Notes: a model not told the origin generated them from the letters alone. Counted from the first letter of the stretch, positions 44,845 through 54,778 are shown. The stretch is DNA of 64,000 nucleotides from Chryseobacterium gregarium DSM 19109 (GCF_000430845.1 NZ_AUMU01000008.1:62001-126000), one strand, 5' to 3'. Numbers and translations are program-made.

Positions 44845-44869
44845 AAACCACTTATTGTTTAAGTGGTTT
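44845..44869. terminator. Terminator between the His-tailed protein and AraC-type regulator
   Basis: Stem AAACCACTTA / TAAGTGGTTT with a 5-base loop and TTTTTG tail on the plus strand. It lies between convergent genes and may act on both. Confidence 0.88.
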
Positions 44870-44877
44870 TTTGTTAT

Positions 44878-45747
44878 TCATTCATTTCTTAATTTTTCAG
44901 GCGAAACACCGAATTTCTTTTTGAAGGCTCTGGTGAAATTCTGTACATATTCATAGCCGCACTCTATGGCAATTTCTTTGATCATCAGTTCTTTGTTAAT
45001 GATCAGCTTTTTGGCTTTAAGCATCCTTAATTCTGCAATATAATCGCTCACGGTCATGTTGTACTGAGCTTTAAATTCTTTTCTGATGGTATTCTGGTTA
45101 ATGCCTATTTTTTTTCCTATTTCCTCAACCCTGATGCTCATGTGGTAATTTTCATCCACAAATCTTTTGATTGTTGAAGGGATCTCAGGCATTTTTTTTA
45201 CGGTGTTTTTTTCATTGAACTGTTCGAAAATAAGGATCAGGAGTTTAATGATTTTGGCTTCAACAAACAATTTCTGCATCGCACCTTTCTTAGAATAGGT
45301 TATAACTTCCTTCAGAATCATGTGCATTTCCACCGTCATATAGGGCGGGCTTTCCTTATGAAGGAAAATATAACGGTTCCGGACCATACTTTCAAAAAGG
45401 TCTGCATTCTCTTTACTGAATTTAGGATCGATAAGATGGAGAATATAGCTGTAATTGATCTGAATATGAAAATATCTTAAAGATTCCGGATGTTCCGTCC
45501 ATAGTTCAGCATTGCTTTCCTGCGTGCTATAATGGAGAATATATTGGTTTTTTTCAAATAAAAATGTTCTTCCGCAGTCTCTGGCTGTAAGACTCACCTT
45601 CGGACTCAGTATAAAAAGCAGGTTGAAGCTTGATTCGCTTTCAATCATATTGGCCTTTGAGAGTTTCTCAGGATACAGCTCTTCCTGCATTACAATTTCA
45701 ATGTCTTCGGACCTGAACAATAATCCTTTACCGGATTGGCTCTTCAT
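44878..45747 (-). CDS. AraC-family transcriptional regulator
   Basis: A 289-aa regulator. The C-terminal 100 residues contain two helix-turn-helix motifs (VEEIGKKIGINQNTIRKEFKAQYNMTVSDYI and IKEIAIECGYEYVQNFTRAFKKKFGVSPEKLR), the AraC/XylS DNA-binding domain. The N-terminal 190 residues are an unassigned sensory domain. The start is taken at ATG 45747 (MKSQSGKG); the frame is open to an upstream TTG at 45762. It is divergent from a micro-ORF and the FISUMP/T9SS gene, which are candidate targets. Confidence 0.9.
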   Translation of the reverse strand: MKSQSGKGLLFRSEDIEIVMQEELYPEKLSKANMIESESSFNLLFILSPKVSLTARDCGRTFLFEKNQYILHYSTQESNAELWTEHPESLRYFHIQINYSYILHLIDPKFSKENADLFESMVRNRYIFLHKESPPYMTVEMHMILKEVITYSKKGAMQKLFVEAKIIKLLILIFEQFNEKNTVKKMPEIPSTIKRFVDENYHMSIRVEEIGKKIGINQNTIRKEFKAQYNMTVSDYIAELRMLKAKKLIINKELMIKEIAIECGYEYVQNFTRAFKKKFGVSPEKLRNE

Positions 45748-45818
45748 AATAAGGGTACACAATATTATTATTTAAATAAAACTCAGTCTGGGATAACAGA
45801 AAATTTGGAAATGATAAC

Positions 45819-45846
45819 TTCAAATTAAATAAGGCTGTTACTTTTG
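45819..45846 (+). promoter_or_regulatory. Promoter ahead of micro-ORF 45888-45950
   Basis: TTC (one mismatch), 17 bases, TACTTTTG. The -7 element is 41 bases before the micro-ORF ATG, exactly the same distance as in the rtcB leader. Confidence 0.5.
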
Positions 45847-45887
45847 CGCAAAGTTAATTATAATTTAGAATAAATAAAAATAATATA

Positions 45888-45950
45888 ATGTTGAATCACT
45901 CTTTCCATTTTCTGCCGGCCAAGCGTAGCAGGCTCCAGCTCTTCACATGA
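45888..45950 (+). CDS. 20-codon micro-ORF (candidate leader peptide)
   Basis: Encodes MLNHSFHFLPAKRSRLQLFT. The ATG is 41 bases behind a promoter-like -7 element. The peptide is basic in its second half and shares the motif HSxxxLP, followed by an arginine-rich end, with the micro-ORF ahead of rtcB (61101-61178). The codon use is more GC-rich than the surrounding spacer, supporting translation. It is 166 bases upstream of the FISUMP/T9SS gene. A leader-peptide role is inferred. Confidence 0.45.
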   Translation: MLNHSFHFLPAKRSRLQLFT

Positions 45951-46116
45951 TATAATATCCCAATATACATTCTGTCAGATCTGAAAAGTGTCTCTGTAAA
46001 TAAGGATGTATCATTTAATTATAAAAAGTAAAGATCGAAAATCCAGTTTCGCCAAAATTCGGGAACATAAAAATTGGAGAAAAAATTAAAAAACTTATTA
46101 AAAAATAGTCTCAGGT
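45951..46116 (+). other. Leader spacer between micro-ORF and the FISUMP/T9SS gene
   Basis: The end of a 369-base gap between the AraC-type gene and the T9SS gene. It is AT-rich, has no TAnnTTTG element of its own and no strong hairpin. The T9SS gene therefore may be transcribed from the promoter ahead of the micro-ORF. Confidence 0.4.
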
Positions 46117-48186
46117 ATGTTTAAAAAATTATGTTTTACAGGTAAGAAAATTGGCACAGGTATAGGCCTGCTTATTTTAGCAGGAGGTTTTATACAGGCC
46201 CAGCAATGGGAAAGCGTCGGGGGCCTGCAGACGGTCTCTGCAGCAGGAACCGGATACAATAATCTGGTCGTGAATAACGGGAAATATTATATTTCCTATT
46301 ATGATGTTTCTGTTGGAAAGGGTTCTGTGCAGATGTTTGATGGAAATTCATGGGGTTATGTGGGAGGCAGTGCCGGCATCACCACAGATATGGCAACTTA
46401 TAATTCATTGTCAGTCGATGGTGCCGGGAATATTTATTATACCAATCAGATCGGTTGGCCTGGTGCCGGGATGGGAGTGCGTAAGTTCGACGGAACTTCA
46501 TGGAACCAGCTGCCGGATGCTTTCCATACCTCCATTAATTATCATGCTTCTGCAGTATCTCCGGCCAATACTCTGTTCGCTTTTTCCAGCCAGAATACAG
46601 GAACCGTTCAGCGGTATGGTAACGGAGCCTGGGAACAGGTGGGCAATACCGGATTTTCCGGCGGGTCTGTTTTCGCAGAAATGGTCATCGGGACCAACAA
46701 TAAAATATATACCTGCAATGTATCAGGCGGAGTAAGGGTTTATGAAAATGCCACAACGGCAACCTCTTCGGACAACTGGTCATTGGTAGGGGGAAGTATC
46801 GTAGACGTCGCATCTTCCAGCGAACAGTTTAATTCTGACATTGCTATTGATGCCAGTAATAATCTCTATGTAGCCTATGTTTCCAATTCGGCGAACGGGC
46901 AAAAGCTCAACGTGAAAAAATTTAATGGAACAAACTGGATACAACTCGGCAATGCCAATTTCTCTACAGGTAAAGTACAGCATGTAGCAATTGCAGTTAC
47001 TTCTGAAGGAATCCCTTATGTGGTGGCAAGCCGTTGGGAAAATGATGATTTTTCAAGGAATACAGTCTATCGGTTGGATGCCGTTACGAATACTTGGGGT
47101 ACTTTTGGAGGAAGCTTTATCTCAGACGGAGAAGCAAAGTTTAATGACCTTGCGGTAGACCATACCAATAATTATCTGGTATTGGCCTATTCGCAGGATG
47201 GCACAAAAGTAAAAAGGATGCCTCTTACTCCGGAATGTAACAATACTGATCCGGGAAATAATACCGGCGATCTGGGCTGTGTAAAGTTCAGCTACAGAGG
47301 CCAGCCTGTAGCTTATAAAACCGTACGGGGAGCAGACGGGAAAATATGGCTTCAGCAGAATCTGGGAAGTACCCAGGTGGCTGCCTCTTTTGATGACAGC
47401 AATTCTTATGGAGATCTTTTCCAGTGGGGAAGATGGGATGATGGCCATCAACTGAGAAATTCAGCTACTGGCGCAGCCCCATCCGTAAATTCCCCTGACG
47501 GATTAGCAGGAACCGATGCATTTATATTAGGGTCAGGTTCAGGATCATGGTGGGCCACCAATGCGACCAGCGATGCCTGGAATGCCGTATCTGCATTAAA
47601 CATTACTTCGGCAATCGGAGCAGATCCGTGCAGATCCATCGGGCAGGGCTGGAGGTTGCCTTCACAAGCAGACTGGGCAGGCCTGATAACGGCTGAAGGA
47701 ATCGGCAACCCTGCTTCAGCTTATGCCAGTACACTAAAGCTCTCTGCCGCAGGATACAGAAGCAATACCAATGGCGTATTTACCTATGTCGGTGCAAGAG
47801 GGTATTACTGGAGTTCCGATACCGCAAATTCCGGAGGGAAATATTTATATATAGGTTCTTCTATTGCCAATGCAGGTTCAGGGGCTCCGAGAGGGCAGGG
47901 CGAATCAGTAAGGTGCATCAGGGATATCACCGGATTGTCCACTTCTGAAAATACCCTTACCATTAAACCTGTCAGAATATATCCGAATCCTACCAATGGA
48001 ATGTTGCATATCAGAACAGATGCATCCGTTGAAAGCGTAACTGTAAGCAATGTTGCAGGACAGAAAATATCGGTTCCGTTTTCTGATCATCAGATTCAAA
48101 TGCAGGGTCTTGCCAATGGGATGTATATTGTGGAATTAAAGTTCACGAACGGCAGGACTTTATCTGAAAAGGTGATTAAAAATTAA
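46117..48186 (+). CDS. T9SS-secreted protein with propeller-like N-terminal repeats and FISUMP domain
   Basis: A 689-aa secreted protein. Signal peptide about 1-28 (ILAGGFIQAQ). Residues 30-370 contain repeated units such as NGKYYISYYD, GTSWNQLP, DASNNLYVAYVSN and GTNWIQLGN, suggesting a beta-propeller. Residues 395-610 match the Fibrobacter-succinogenes major-paralogous (FISUMP) domain: GKIWLQQNLG, DLFQWGRWDDGHQ, GWRLPSQADWAGL, GYRSNTNG, YYWSSD and GESVRCIRD. The last 70 residues are a type A sorting domain (RIYPNPTNGMLHI ... LANGMYIVEL ... SEKVIKN). A surface adhesin or carbohydrate-interacting protein is likely; no catalytic residues are visible. Confidence 0.85.
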   Translation: MFKKLCFTGKKIGTGIGLLILAGGFIQAQQWESVGGLQTVSAAGTGYNNLVVNNGKYYISYYDVSVGKGSVQMFDGNSWGYVGGSAGITTDMATYNSLSVDGAGNIYYTNQIGWPGAGMGVRKFDGTSWNQLPDAFHTSINYHASAVSPANTLFAFSSQNTGTVQRYGNGAWEQVGNTGFSGGSVFAEMVIGTNNKIYTCNVSGGVRVYENATTATSSDNWSLVGGSIVDVASSSEQFNSDIAIDASNNLYVAYVSNSANGQKLNVKKFNGTNWIQLGNANFSTGKVQHVAIAVTSEGIPYVVASRWENDDFSRNTVYRLDAVTNTWGTFGGSFISDGEAKFNDLAVDHTNNYLVLAYSQDGTKVKRMPLTPECNNTDPGNNTGDLGCVKFSYRGQPVAYKTVRGADGKIWLQQNLGSTQVAASFDDSNSYGDLFQWGRWDDGHQLRNSATGAAPSVNSPDGLAGTDAFILGSGSGSWWATNATSDAWNAVSALNITSAIGADPCRSIGQGWRLPSQADWAGLITAEGIGNPASAYASTLKLSAAGYRSNTNGVFTYVGARGYYWSSDTANSGGKYLYIGSSIANAGSGAPRGQGESVRCIRDITGLSTSENTLTIKPVRIYPNPTNGMLHIRTDASVESVTVSNVAGQKISVPFSDHQIQMQGLANGMYIVELKFTNGRTLSEKVIKN

Positions 48187-48243
48187 TTCTGATTCATCAT
48201 AAATGATGTAAGAAATCAGCCATTATTGAAGCCGGTTTATTAA

Positions 48244-48276
48244 CATATGGCGCGGGACAAAGTCCCGCGCCATATG
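48244..48276. repeat. GC-rich perfect 15-bp palindrome
   Basis: CATATGGCGCGGGAC, loop aaa, GTCCCGCGCCATATG. It is the most GC-rich patch of the neighbourhood and has no T-run after it. It lies 58 bases behind the T9SS gene and 120 bases ahead of the amylase gene. A Rho-independent terminator without tail, or a member of a dispersed palindrome family, are both possible. Confidence 0.7.
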
Positions 48277-48395
48277 CTTCTTACAGATATGAAATTAAGA
48301 GGTATAAAAAATCTCATAGCCTAAGGCTGATCTTTTTATGAAAAGGGAGAAAAATTGTCAGAAATGGAGTATTTTAGTTTAACTAAATCCGCTTT

Positions 48396-51233
48396 ATGAA
48401 AAAATTCTATTCCGGTATATTTCTATTTGTCATCACATTGATCTTCGGCCAGATAACTTATACCATAACCCCTAACCCTTTTAATGAAACAGATGCTATT
48501 ACACTGACGGTACCGGGAAGCCTGATTGATGAAGCGGCGTGGGGCATTTCAACCAATGCAGTGTATATCTGGTCATGGTCATTTGATGTCAACTACCAGA
48601 ACAGTCAGGATTGTCCGACCAATGGAAGCTGGAACAGTTCAAATGAAGCCAATAGATTAAATTATAATTCCGCAACAGATACCTATTCTTTAACCTTTAC
48701 ACCCACTGTTTTCTATGCCAGGACCGGGATCGGAAGATTCGGTTTCCTGCTGAAGGATAAAACAGGAAGCCATCAGACTTCACCCGATATTTTTGTGAAC
48801 GTCGGCGTTCTCAATCTTGATCTGACCAGTCCGGCGGCTGGGAGTCTCACATCAGTACCGGCAGGAAATTCCATTAATATTACAGCTTCAACCAATGTAA
48901 ATGCAATATTTCAGTTAAAAGCTAACGGAACGATTGTACATTCCACAACAGTTCCTGCAACTTCATATGCCTACACTTATACCGTTACAGGGGATGCTGA
49001 TATGGAACTGGTTGCTACCCAGGGCTCAACTTCAAAAACCTCAGCATTTACTTTGCAAGTGCCGAGAACTGTAGTTTCTGAAGCAGTACCAGGCTGGATC
49101 AGACAGGGGATTAATTATCATCCGTCAGACAATACAAAAGTAGGCTTGGCCTTGTATGCGCCGGCTAAAAACTTTGTTCATGTCATCGGAAGTTTTAACA
49201 ACTGGAGTGTAAATGATGCTTACCTGATGAAAAGAGATACTGCAAACCCGGATTTATACTGGATTGAACTGAGCGGATTAACACCGCAACAGATCTATAC
49301 TTTCCAATACAGGACCAATGATCTTAAAAAAGTGGCAGACCCTTATTCTCCGCAGATCTTATCATCTTATGATGATCAGTATATCTCATCAGCAACATAT
49401 CCGAATCTGCCAGCGTTTCCTTCAGGACAGGGTTTTGAGGTTTCTATGTTTAAGACAGGGCAGGCTCCTTACATCTGGCAGGTAAATAACTTCCAGCGTC
49501 CCACAAAAGAAAACCTGGTAGTGTATGAATTATTGCTGAGGGATTTTACACAGGGAAAAAACTGGCAGTCGTTAATCAATAAAATCGGGTATTTAAAAGG
49601 GTTGAATATCAATGCGATCGAACTGATGCCGATCATGGAATTTGAAGGAAACCTTTCGTGGGGCTACAATACCTCTTTCCATTATGCACTGGACAAAGCT
49701 TACGGTACCCCGGAAAAGTTTAAGGAATTCGTTGATCTGTGCCACCAGAACGGAATTGCCGTGATTTTGGATGTCGCTTTTAACCATGCCACAGGACGCT
49801 CACCATTGGCAAGGCTTTGGAATGTGGACCCCGATGGCGACGGGTACGGAAATGTAGCGGCAAACAATCCTTATTTTAATACTGTTCCCAAGCATTCGTA
49901 TAATGTATTTAATGATTTCAACCATACAAGTCCTTCCACACAATATTATGTGGAAAGGTGCCTTCAGCAATGGCTGACAGAATATAAAATTGACGGCTTC
50001 CGCTGGGATTTGACAAAAGGGTTTACCCAAAACTGTTCTGAAACCGATGAAACCTGTACCAATGCCTACCAGCAGGACCGGGTAGATATCTTAAAAAATT
50101 ATGCAGATAAACAATGGGCAATTGATCCTGATTCTTATATGATTTTTGAACATTTGGGAACCGATCAGGAAGAACAGCAGTGGGCCAATTACAGGATTGC
50201 AGAGGGAAAAGGAGTAATGCTTTGGAACAACCAGAACGGATCATATAACCAGAATACCATGGGATATAAGGAAAATAGCAATTTTGACAGGATGAACCAT
50301 ACGCTTCACGGTTTTACAAATATGCATGCCGTAGGATATGGTGAAAGCCATGATGAAGAAAGGCTTATGTTTAAAAATCTTGCTTACGGTGTGGTAAACG
50401 GAAGTTATGATGTTAAGAATTTAAATACAGCTTTAGAAAGAATGAAAGCTTTCGGAGCAACCTTTTTTACCATTCCCGGCCCGAAAATGATCTGGCAGTT
50501 TGGCGAACTGGGATATGAATTCAGCATCAACCGCTGCGCAGACGGATCAATTAATAATGCATGCAGGACAGATGAAAAGCCGGTTGCCTTTAATTTGGGA
50601 TATGATAGTGATGTTAACAGGAAATCGGTATATGATACCTGGGCAAAAATCATTAATATCAGGAATACCTATCCCGTTTTCAGATCAAAAACCTATACGA
50701 TTGAATCCAATAATCTTTCTAATAATCCGAACGGTTTAATCACAAGAATCTATGTCTATGACAATCTCTTAACTGTCGGAGTGAAAAATGTTGTAGTCCT
50801 GGCCAATTATTCCACGTCAGTACAAAATATAGTTCCTTATTTTCCTTACACGGGCCAGTGGCAGAACTTGATTGATAACTCTGTTTCAAATATCACCTCA
50901 ACAACAAATCCGGTTACGCTTCAGCCGGGGGAATTCAGAATTTTCGGAAATTATGCAGGATCGTTATCAACAGTTGATGAAAATGCATCCGGCAGGCTGT
51001 CACTTCAGGTTGCAGATAACCCGGTGAGAAACGGATGGGCAAAATTCATTTACCACAAAGCTAAAAACGGAGAAATTCTTATCTATGAACTGAGCGGTAA
51101 AAAGCTGGATTCATTTAAATTAAACAATGAAGATGGAACCTATGATTTTAAGGTAAATTATCCGGCAGGGACTTATCTGGTTCATTTAAAATCCGATACC
51201 GGAACAGCGATCCAGAAAATGATTGTTCAGTAA
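48396..51233 (+). CDS. Secreted alpha-amylase-family glycoside hydrolase (GH13) with T9SS sorting domain
   Basis: A 945-aa exported enzyme acting on alpha-glucans such as starch or glycogen. Signal peptide about 1-19. Residues 20-220 hold beta-sandwich domains, then a CBM48/E-set-like domain (HVIGSFNNWSVNDAYLMKRD, about 265-345). The GH13 barrel starts near 372 (VVYELLLRDFTQ). Conserved regions: I DVAFNH (D459-H464), II GFRWD with nucleophile D538, III FEH with acid/base E585, IV ESHD (H652, D653). The C-terminal 80 residues are a type A sorting domain (LQVADNPVRNGWAKF ... YPAGTYLVHL ... IQKMIVQ). It is adjacent to another T9SS protein but not clearly cotranscribed with it. Confidence 0.93.
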   Translation: MKKFYSGIFLFVITLIFGQITYTITPNPFNETDAITLTVPGSLIDEAAWGISTNAVYIWSWSFDVNYQNSQDCPTNGSWNSSNEANRLNYNSATDTYSLTFTPTVFYARTGIGRFGFLLKDKTGSHQTSPDIFVNVGVLNLDLTSPAAGSLTSVPAGNSINITASTNVNAIFQLKANGTIVHSTTVPATSYAYTYTVTGDADMELVATQGSTSKTSAFTLQVPRTVVSEAVPGWIRQGINYHPSDNTKVGLALYAPAKNFVHVIGSFNNWSVNDAYLMKRDTANPDLYWIELSGLTPQQIYTFQYRTNDLKKVADPYSPQILSSYDDQYISSATYPNLPAFPSGQGFEVSMFKTGQAPYIWQVNNFQRPTKENLVVYELLLRDFTQGKNWQSLINKIGYLKGLNINAIELMPIMEFEGNLSWGYNTSFHYALDKAYGTPEKFKEFVDLCHQNGIAVILDVAFNHATGRSPLARLWNVDPDGDGYGNVAANNPYFNTVPKHSYNVFNDFNHTSPSTQYYVERCLQQWLTEYKIDGFRWDLTKGFTQNCSETDETCTNAYQQDRVDILKNYADKQWAIDPDSYMIFEHLGTDQEEQQWANYRIAEGKGVMLWNNQNGSYNQNTMGYKENSNFDRMNHTLHGFTNMHAVGYGESHDEERLMFKNLAYGVVNGSYDVKNLNTALERMKAFGATFFTIPGPKMIWQFGELGYEFSINRCADGSINNACRTDEKPVAFNLGYDSDVNRKSVYDTWAKIINIRNTYPVFRSKTYTIESNNLSNNPNGLITRIYVYDNLLTVGVKNVVVLANYSTSVQNIVPYFPYTGQWQNLIDNSVSNITSTTNPVTLQPGEFRIFGNYAGSLSTVDENASGRLSLQVADNPVRNGWAKFIYHKAKNGEILIYELSGKKLDSFKLNNEDGTYDFKVNYPAGTYLVHLKSDTGTAIQKMIVQ

Positions 51234-51305
51234 TGTATTTAAAAGTAATACTTAACTTTATTTTAAAATAATTCAGCATTAAGCTGAAGATCAGATTAAA
51301 TTTCC

Positions 51306-51329
51306 AAAAGCTCATGAAAATGGGCTTTT
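51306..51329 (+). terminator. Terminator behind the amylase gene
   Basis: Stem AAAAGCTCAT / ATGGGCTTTT (one G-U pair) with GAAA loop and T7 run. Confidence 0.9.
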
Positions 51330-51348
51330 TTTGTTACTGATCAATCCG

Positions 51349-51356
51349 TATCTTTG
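51349..51356 (+). promoter_or_regulatory. -7 element of prfA
   Basis: TATCTTTG, 17 bases before the ATG. The nearest TTG upstream is 15 bases away, slightly short of consensus spacing. Confidence 0.45.
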
Positions 51357-51373
51357 CCAACTAAATTTTTACT

Positions 51374-52459
51374 ATGTCTAAATCATTAATTCCAAAATTA
51401 GAAGCGATAAAACAGAGATATAATGAGGTGGCAGACCTTATTATTCAGCCTGATATTATTTCTGATCAGAAAAAATATTCTTCATTAAATAAAGAATACA
51501 GCGATTTAGGAAAAATTGTACGGGTTTACGATCAATATAAAAATGCTTTGGACAATATTGCAGAATCTGAAGAAATCATTGCAGACGGTTCAGACAGAGA
51601 CCTGGTGGATATGGCCAAAGAAGAAAAAATGGAAGCTCAGGGCAAACTTCCGGGACTGGAAGAAGAATTGAAAGTTCTTTTGATCCCTAAAGACCCTGCC
51701 GATGATAAAAACGTGATTGTGGAACTCCGCGCCGGAACCGGTGGTGATGAAGCCGCTATTTTTGTGGAAGATGTATACAGAGCATATTCTATGTTTTTTA
51801 AAACCAAAGGATGGAAGCACGAAATTACTGATTCCAACGAAGCGGCTAAAGGCTACAAAGAACTGATCTTAAAAGTGGAAGGAGAAGGCGTATACGGAAT
51901 TATGAAATTCGAATCCGGAGTTCACCGGGTGCAGCGTGTCCCGGAAACCGAATCCCAGGGCAGGGTCCACACTTCGGCGATTACCGTTGCCGTTTTACCG
52001 GAAGCGGAAGAAATTGATTTTGAATTAAACCCTGCCGATATCGAAATGCAGACTTCACGTTCAGGCGGTGCGGGTGGACAAAATGTAAACAAGGTTGAAA
52101 CCAAGGTACAGCTGACGCACAAACCTTCCGGAATGGTAGTTATCTGTCAGCAGGCCCGTTCTCAGCTGGCCAACCGTGAATTGGCCATGGAAATGCTTCG
52201 TACCAAACTATATGATATTGAAGTTCAGAAATCCGTAGGGGATATTGCGGCACAGCGTAAATCAATGGTTTCTACCGGCGATCGTTCCGCAAAGATTAAA
52301 ACCTACAATTATCCGCAAGGAAGGGTTACTGATCACAGAATCAACAAATCGATGTACAATCTGGATGCGTATATGAATGGTGACATTTCCGAAATGATCG
52401 ATGCTGTAATCATGGCTGAAAATGCCGAGAAAATGAAAGGGGAAGAGGAAAATTATTAA
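51374..52459 (+). CDS. prfA: Peptide chain release factor 1
   Basis: Recognises UAA and UAG stop codons and triggers peptide release. The 361-aa protein has the RF1 stop-codon motif region ([19 protein letters not shown] with the PxT-equivalent tripeptide PET) and the catalytic GGQ at 234-236 in [10 protein letters not shown]. It is standard in length, with its own promoter element and terminator. A second release factor of a different kind, PrfH, begins at the right window edge. Confidence 0.97.
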   Translation: MSKSLIPKLEAIKQRYNEVADLIIQPDIISDQKKYSSLNKEYSDLGKIVRVYDQYKNALDNIAESEEIIADGSDRDLVDMAKEEKMEAQGKLPGLEEELKVLLIPKDPADDKNVIVELRAGTGGDEAAIFVEDVYRAYSMFFKTKGWKHEITDSNEAAKGYKELILKVEGEGVYGIMKFESGVHRVQRVPETESQGRVHTSAITVAVLPEAEEIDFELNPADIEMQTSRSGGAGGQNVNKVETKVQLTHKPSGMVVICQQARSQLANRELAMEMLRTKLYDIEVQKSVGDIAAQRKSMVSTGDRSAKIKTYNYPQGRVTDHRINKSMYNLDAYMNGDISEMIDAVIMAENAEKMKGEEENY

Positions 52460-52480
52460 TTTTTCTTTTTAAAAGATTTG

Positions 52481-52504
52481 AAGCTTCTGAGAAATCAGGA
52501 GCTT
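52481..52504 (+). terminator. Terminator behind prfA
   Basis: Stem AAGCTTCTGA / TCAGGAGCTT (one G-U pair) with GAAA loop and T6 run. Confidence 0.9.
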
Positions 52505-52643
52505 TTTTCGTTTTTCAGTCCTGGTAATTTTTAGAAATGAAATGGATAAAAATGTATCGGAAACTTTAAAGGATTAAAGATCATTTTCTCTCAGCTAATC
52601 GTACTTGGTTCTGAAACACTTTTTTTATTCCCTCAACTTTACG

Positions 52644-52651
52644 TATTTTTG
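52644..52651 (+). promoter_or_regulatory. -7 element of the prolyl oligopeptidase gene
   Basis: TATTTTTG ending 15 bases before the ATG at 52667. An in-frame TTG at 52649 lies within this element and is therefore unlikely to be a start codon. No clear -33 TTG. Confidence 0.5.
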
Positions 52652-52666
52652 AGAAAATCCATCACA

Positions 52667-54778
52667 ATGAATTTCAAACCTGTCCTATTAACCGCTGGAG
52701 TCTTGTTTTCAGCAACTTTTTATTCTCAGAAAATGAATTATCCTAAAGCCGTAAAAGGAAACCAAAGCGATACCTATTTCGGAACTGCCGTGGCAGATCC
52801 GTACAGAGATTTGGAAAATGATTCCGAACCTACTAAAAAATGGGTAGATGAAGAAGTGACATACAGCCAGAATTATCTTTCAAAAATTCCTTTCAGGGAT
52901 CAGATTAAAAATCAGCTGAGAGACATCTGGAATTATGAAAAAATATCGGCACCTTTCAAGGAAGGAGATTATACTTATTATTATAAAAACGACGGACTGC
53001 AGGCACAATCCGTTTTATATAGAACAAACAATAAAACAAAAGCTACGGAAGTTTTTCTCGATCCCAATAAGTTTTCAGAAAAGGGAACCACCTCGCTTGC
53101 CCAATTGTCATTTAATAAAAAAGGAAACCTGGCAGCCTATTCCATTTCAGAAGGCGGAAGCGACTGGAACAAAATCATTATCATCGATGCCGTTTCTAAA
53201 AAACAGATCGACGAAACGCTGTCAGATGTAAAATTCAGCGGGATTTCCTGGCAGGGAGATGAAGGGTTCTACTATTCAAGCTATGATAAGCCGAAAGAAG
53301 GAACCGTACTCTCTGGAATGACAGATAAGCACAAAGTATATTTCCATAAATTAGGGACAAAACAATCCGCTGACCAATTGGTTTTCGGAGGAGACAAAAC
53401 GCCCAGAAGATATCTTGGCGCGGGAGTTTCCGAAGATCAGCGGTATTTAATTATTTCAGCAGCCAATGCCACCAATGGAAATGAACTGTATATTAAAGAC
53501 TTAAAGAACGGAGGTGATTTTATTCAGATCAATAAAGGATTTGATATCAATGCCAGTGTTGTTGATACCCAGGGAGATGATATTTTCATTTTTACGGATA
53601 AAGATGCCCCGAATATGCGTCTGGTAAAAACGACGATCAAAAATCCGTCTCCTGAAACCTGGAAGGATGTCATTCCCCAGACTGAAAACGTGTTGGCTAT
53701 CTCAGGCGGCGGCGGTTATTTCTTCGCAACTTATATGGTCGATGCCATCGATCAGGTGAAGCAATACGATAAAACAGGGAAATTAATAAGAGAGATCTCC
53801 CTTCCCGGAAAAGGGAATGTTTCAGGGTTCGGCGGCAAGGAAAAAGAAAAAGAGATGTATTATTCTTTCAGCAACTATATCACACCGGGAACCACCTATA
53901 AATTCAATGCAGATACGGGAACCTCAGAAGTGTATCAGAAGCCTAAAGTAAAGTTTAATCCTGAAAATTATATTTCAGAGCAGGTGTTCTACACTTCAAA
54001 AGACGGGACAAAAATCCCGATGATGATCAATTATAAAAAAGGGACGAAACTTGACGGTAAAAACCCAACAATCTTATATTCTTACGGAGGTTTTAATATC
54101 AGCCTGCAGCCAGCTTTCTCCGTAGTCAATGCCATCTGGATGGAAAACGGAGGAATTTATGCGGTTCCCAACATCCGCGGGGGTGGTGAATACGGGAAAA
54201 AATGGCATGATGCGGGAACGAAAATGGATAAGAAAAACGTCTTCAATGATTTCATCGCAGCCGGAGAATATCTGCAGGCTAAGGGCTATACTTCAAAAGA
54301 ATACATGGCACTTTCCGGAAGGTCGAATGGCGGATTGCTGGTAGGTGCCACCATGACCATGCGTCCTGATTTGGCAAGAGTGGCCTTTCCGGGAGTTGGC
54401 GTTCTGGATATGCTGAGGTACAACAAATTTACAGCCGGAGCAGGCTGGTCTTATGATTACGGAACAGCAGAAGACAGCAAAGAGATGTTTGAATATTTAA
54501 AATCTTATTCTCCGGTTCATAATGTGAAGGCAGGAACCTGCTATCCTTCAACCATGATTATCACAAGTGATCATGATGACAGGGTAGTTCCGGCGCATTC
54601 CTTTAAATTCGGTGCAGAACTGCAGGAAAAACAGGCCTGCAATAATCCGGTTTTATTAAGAATTGAAAAAAATGCAGGCCATGGAGCAGGAAGGGCAACC
54701 GATCAGGTAATCAGCGAAAATGCAGATCTTATCTCTTTTGCGTTGTTTGAAATGGGGATTAAGAAATTGGGAAAATAA
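52667..54778 (+). CDS. Prolyl oligopeptidase-family serine peptidase (S9A), exported
   Basis: A 703-aa exported peptidase that cuts short proline-containing peptides. Signal peptide 1-20 (MNFKPVLLTAGVLFSATFYS). The N-terminal part (FGTAVADPYRDLENDSEPTKKWVDEE) begins the family; a seven-bladed beta-propeller covers about 80-420 and the alpha/beta hydrolase domain follows. Catalytic triad: Ser553 in SGRSNGGLL, Asp in SDHDDRVVP, His in NAGHGAG. The product is probably periplasmic because no sorting domain is present. Single-gene unit with its own promoter and terminator. Confidence 0.95.
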   Translation: MNFKPVLLTAGVLFSATFYSQKMNYPKAVKGNQSDTYFGTAVADPYRDLENDSEPTKKWVDEEVTYSQNYLSKIPFRDQIKNQLRDIWNYEKISAPFKEGDYTYYYKNDGLQAQSVLYRTNNKTKATEVFLDPNKFSEKGTTSLAQLSFNKKGNLAAYSISEGGSDWNKIIIIDAVSKKQIDETLSDVKFSGISWQGDEGFYYSSYDKPKEGTVLSGMTDKHKVYFHKLGTKQSADQLVFGGDKTPRRYLGAGVSEDQRYLIISAANATNGNELYIKDLKNGGDFIQINKGFDINASVVDTQGDDIFIFTDKDAPNMRLVKTTIKNPSPETWKDVIPQTENVLAISGGGGYFFATYMVDAIDQVKQYDKTGKLIREISLPGKGNVSGFGGKEKEKEMYYSFSNYITPGTTYKFNADTGTSEVYQKPKVKFNPENYISEQVFYTSKDGTKIPMMINYKKGTKLDGKNPTILYSYGGFNISLQPAFSVVNAIWMENGGIYAVPNIRGGGEYGKKWHDAGTKMDKKNVFNDFIAAGEYLQAKGYTSKEYMALSGRSNGGLLVGATMTMRPDLARVAFPGVGVLDMLRYNKFTAGAGWSYDYGTAEDSKEMFEYLKSYSPVHNVKAGTCYPSTMIITSDHDDRVVPAHSFKFGAELQEKQACNNPVLLRIEKNAGHGAGRATDQVISENADLISFALFEMGIKKLGK

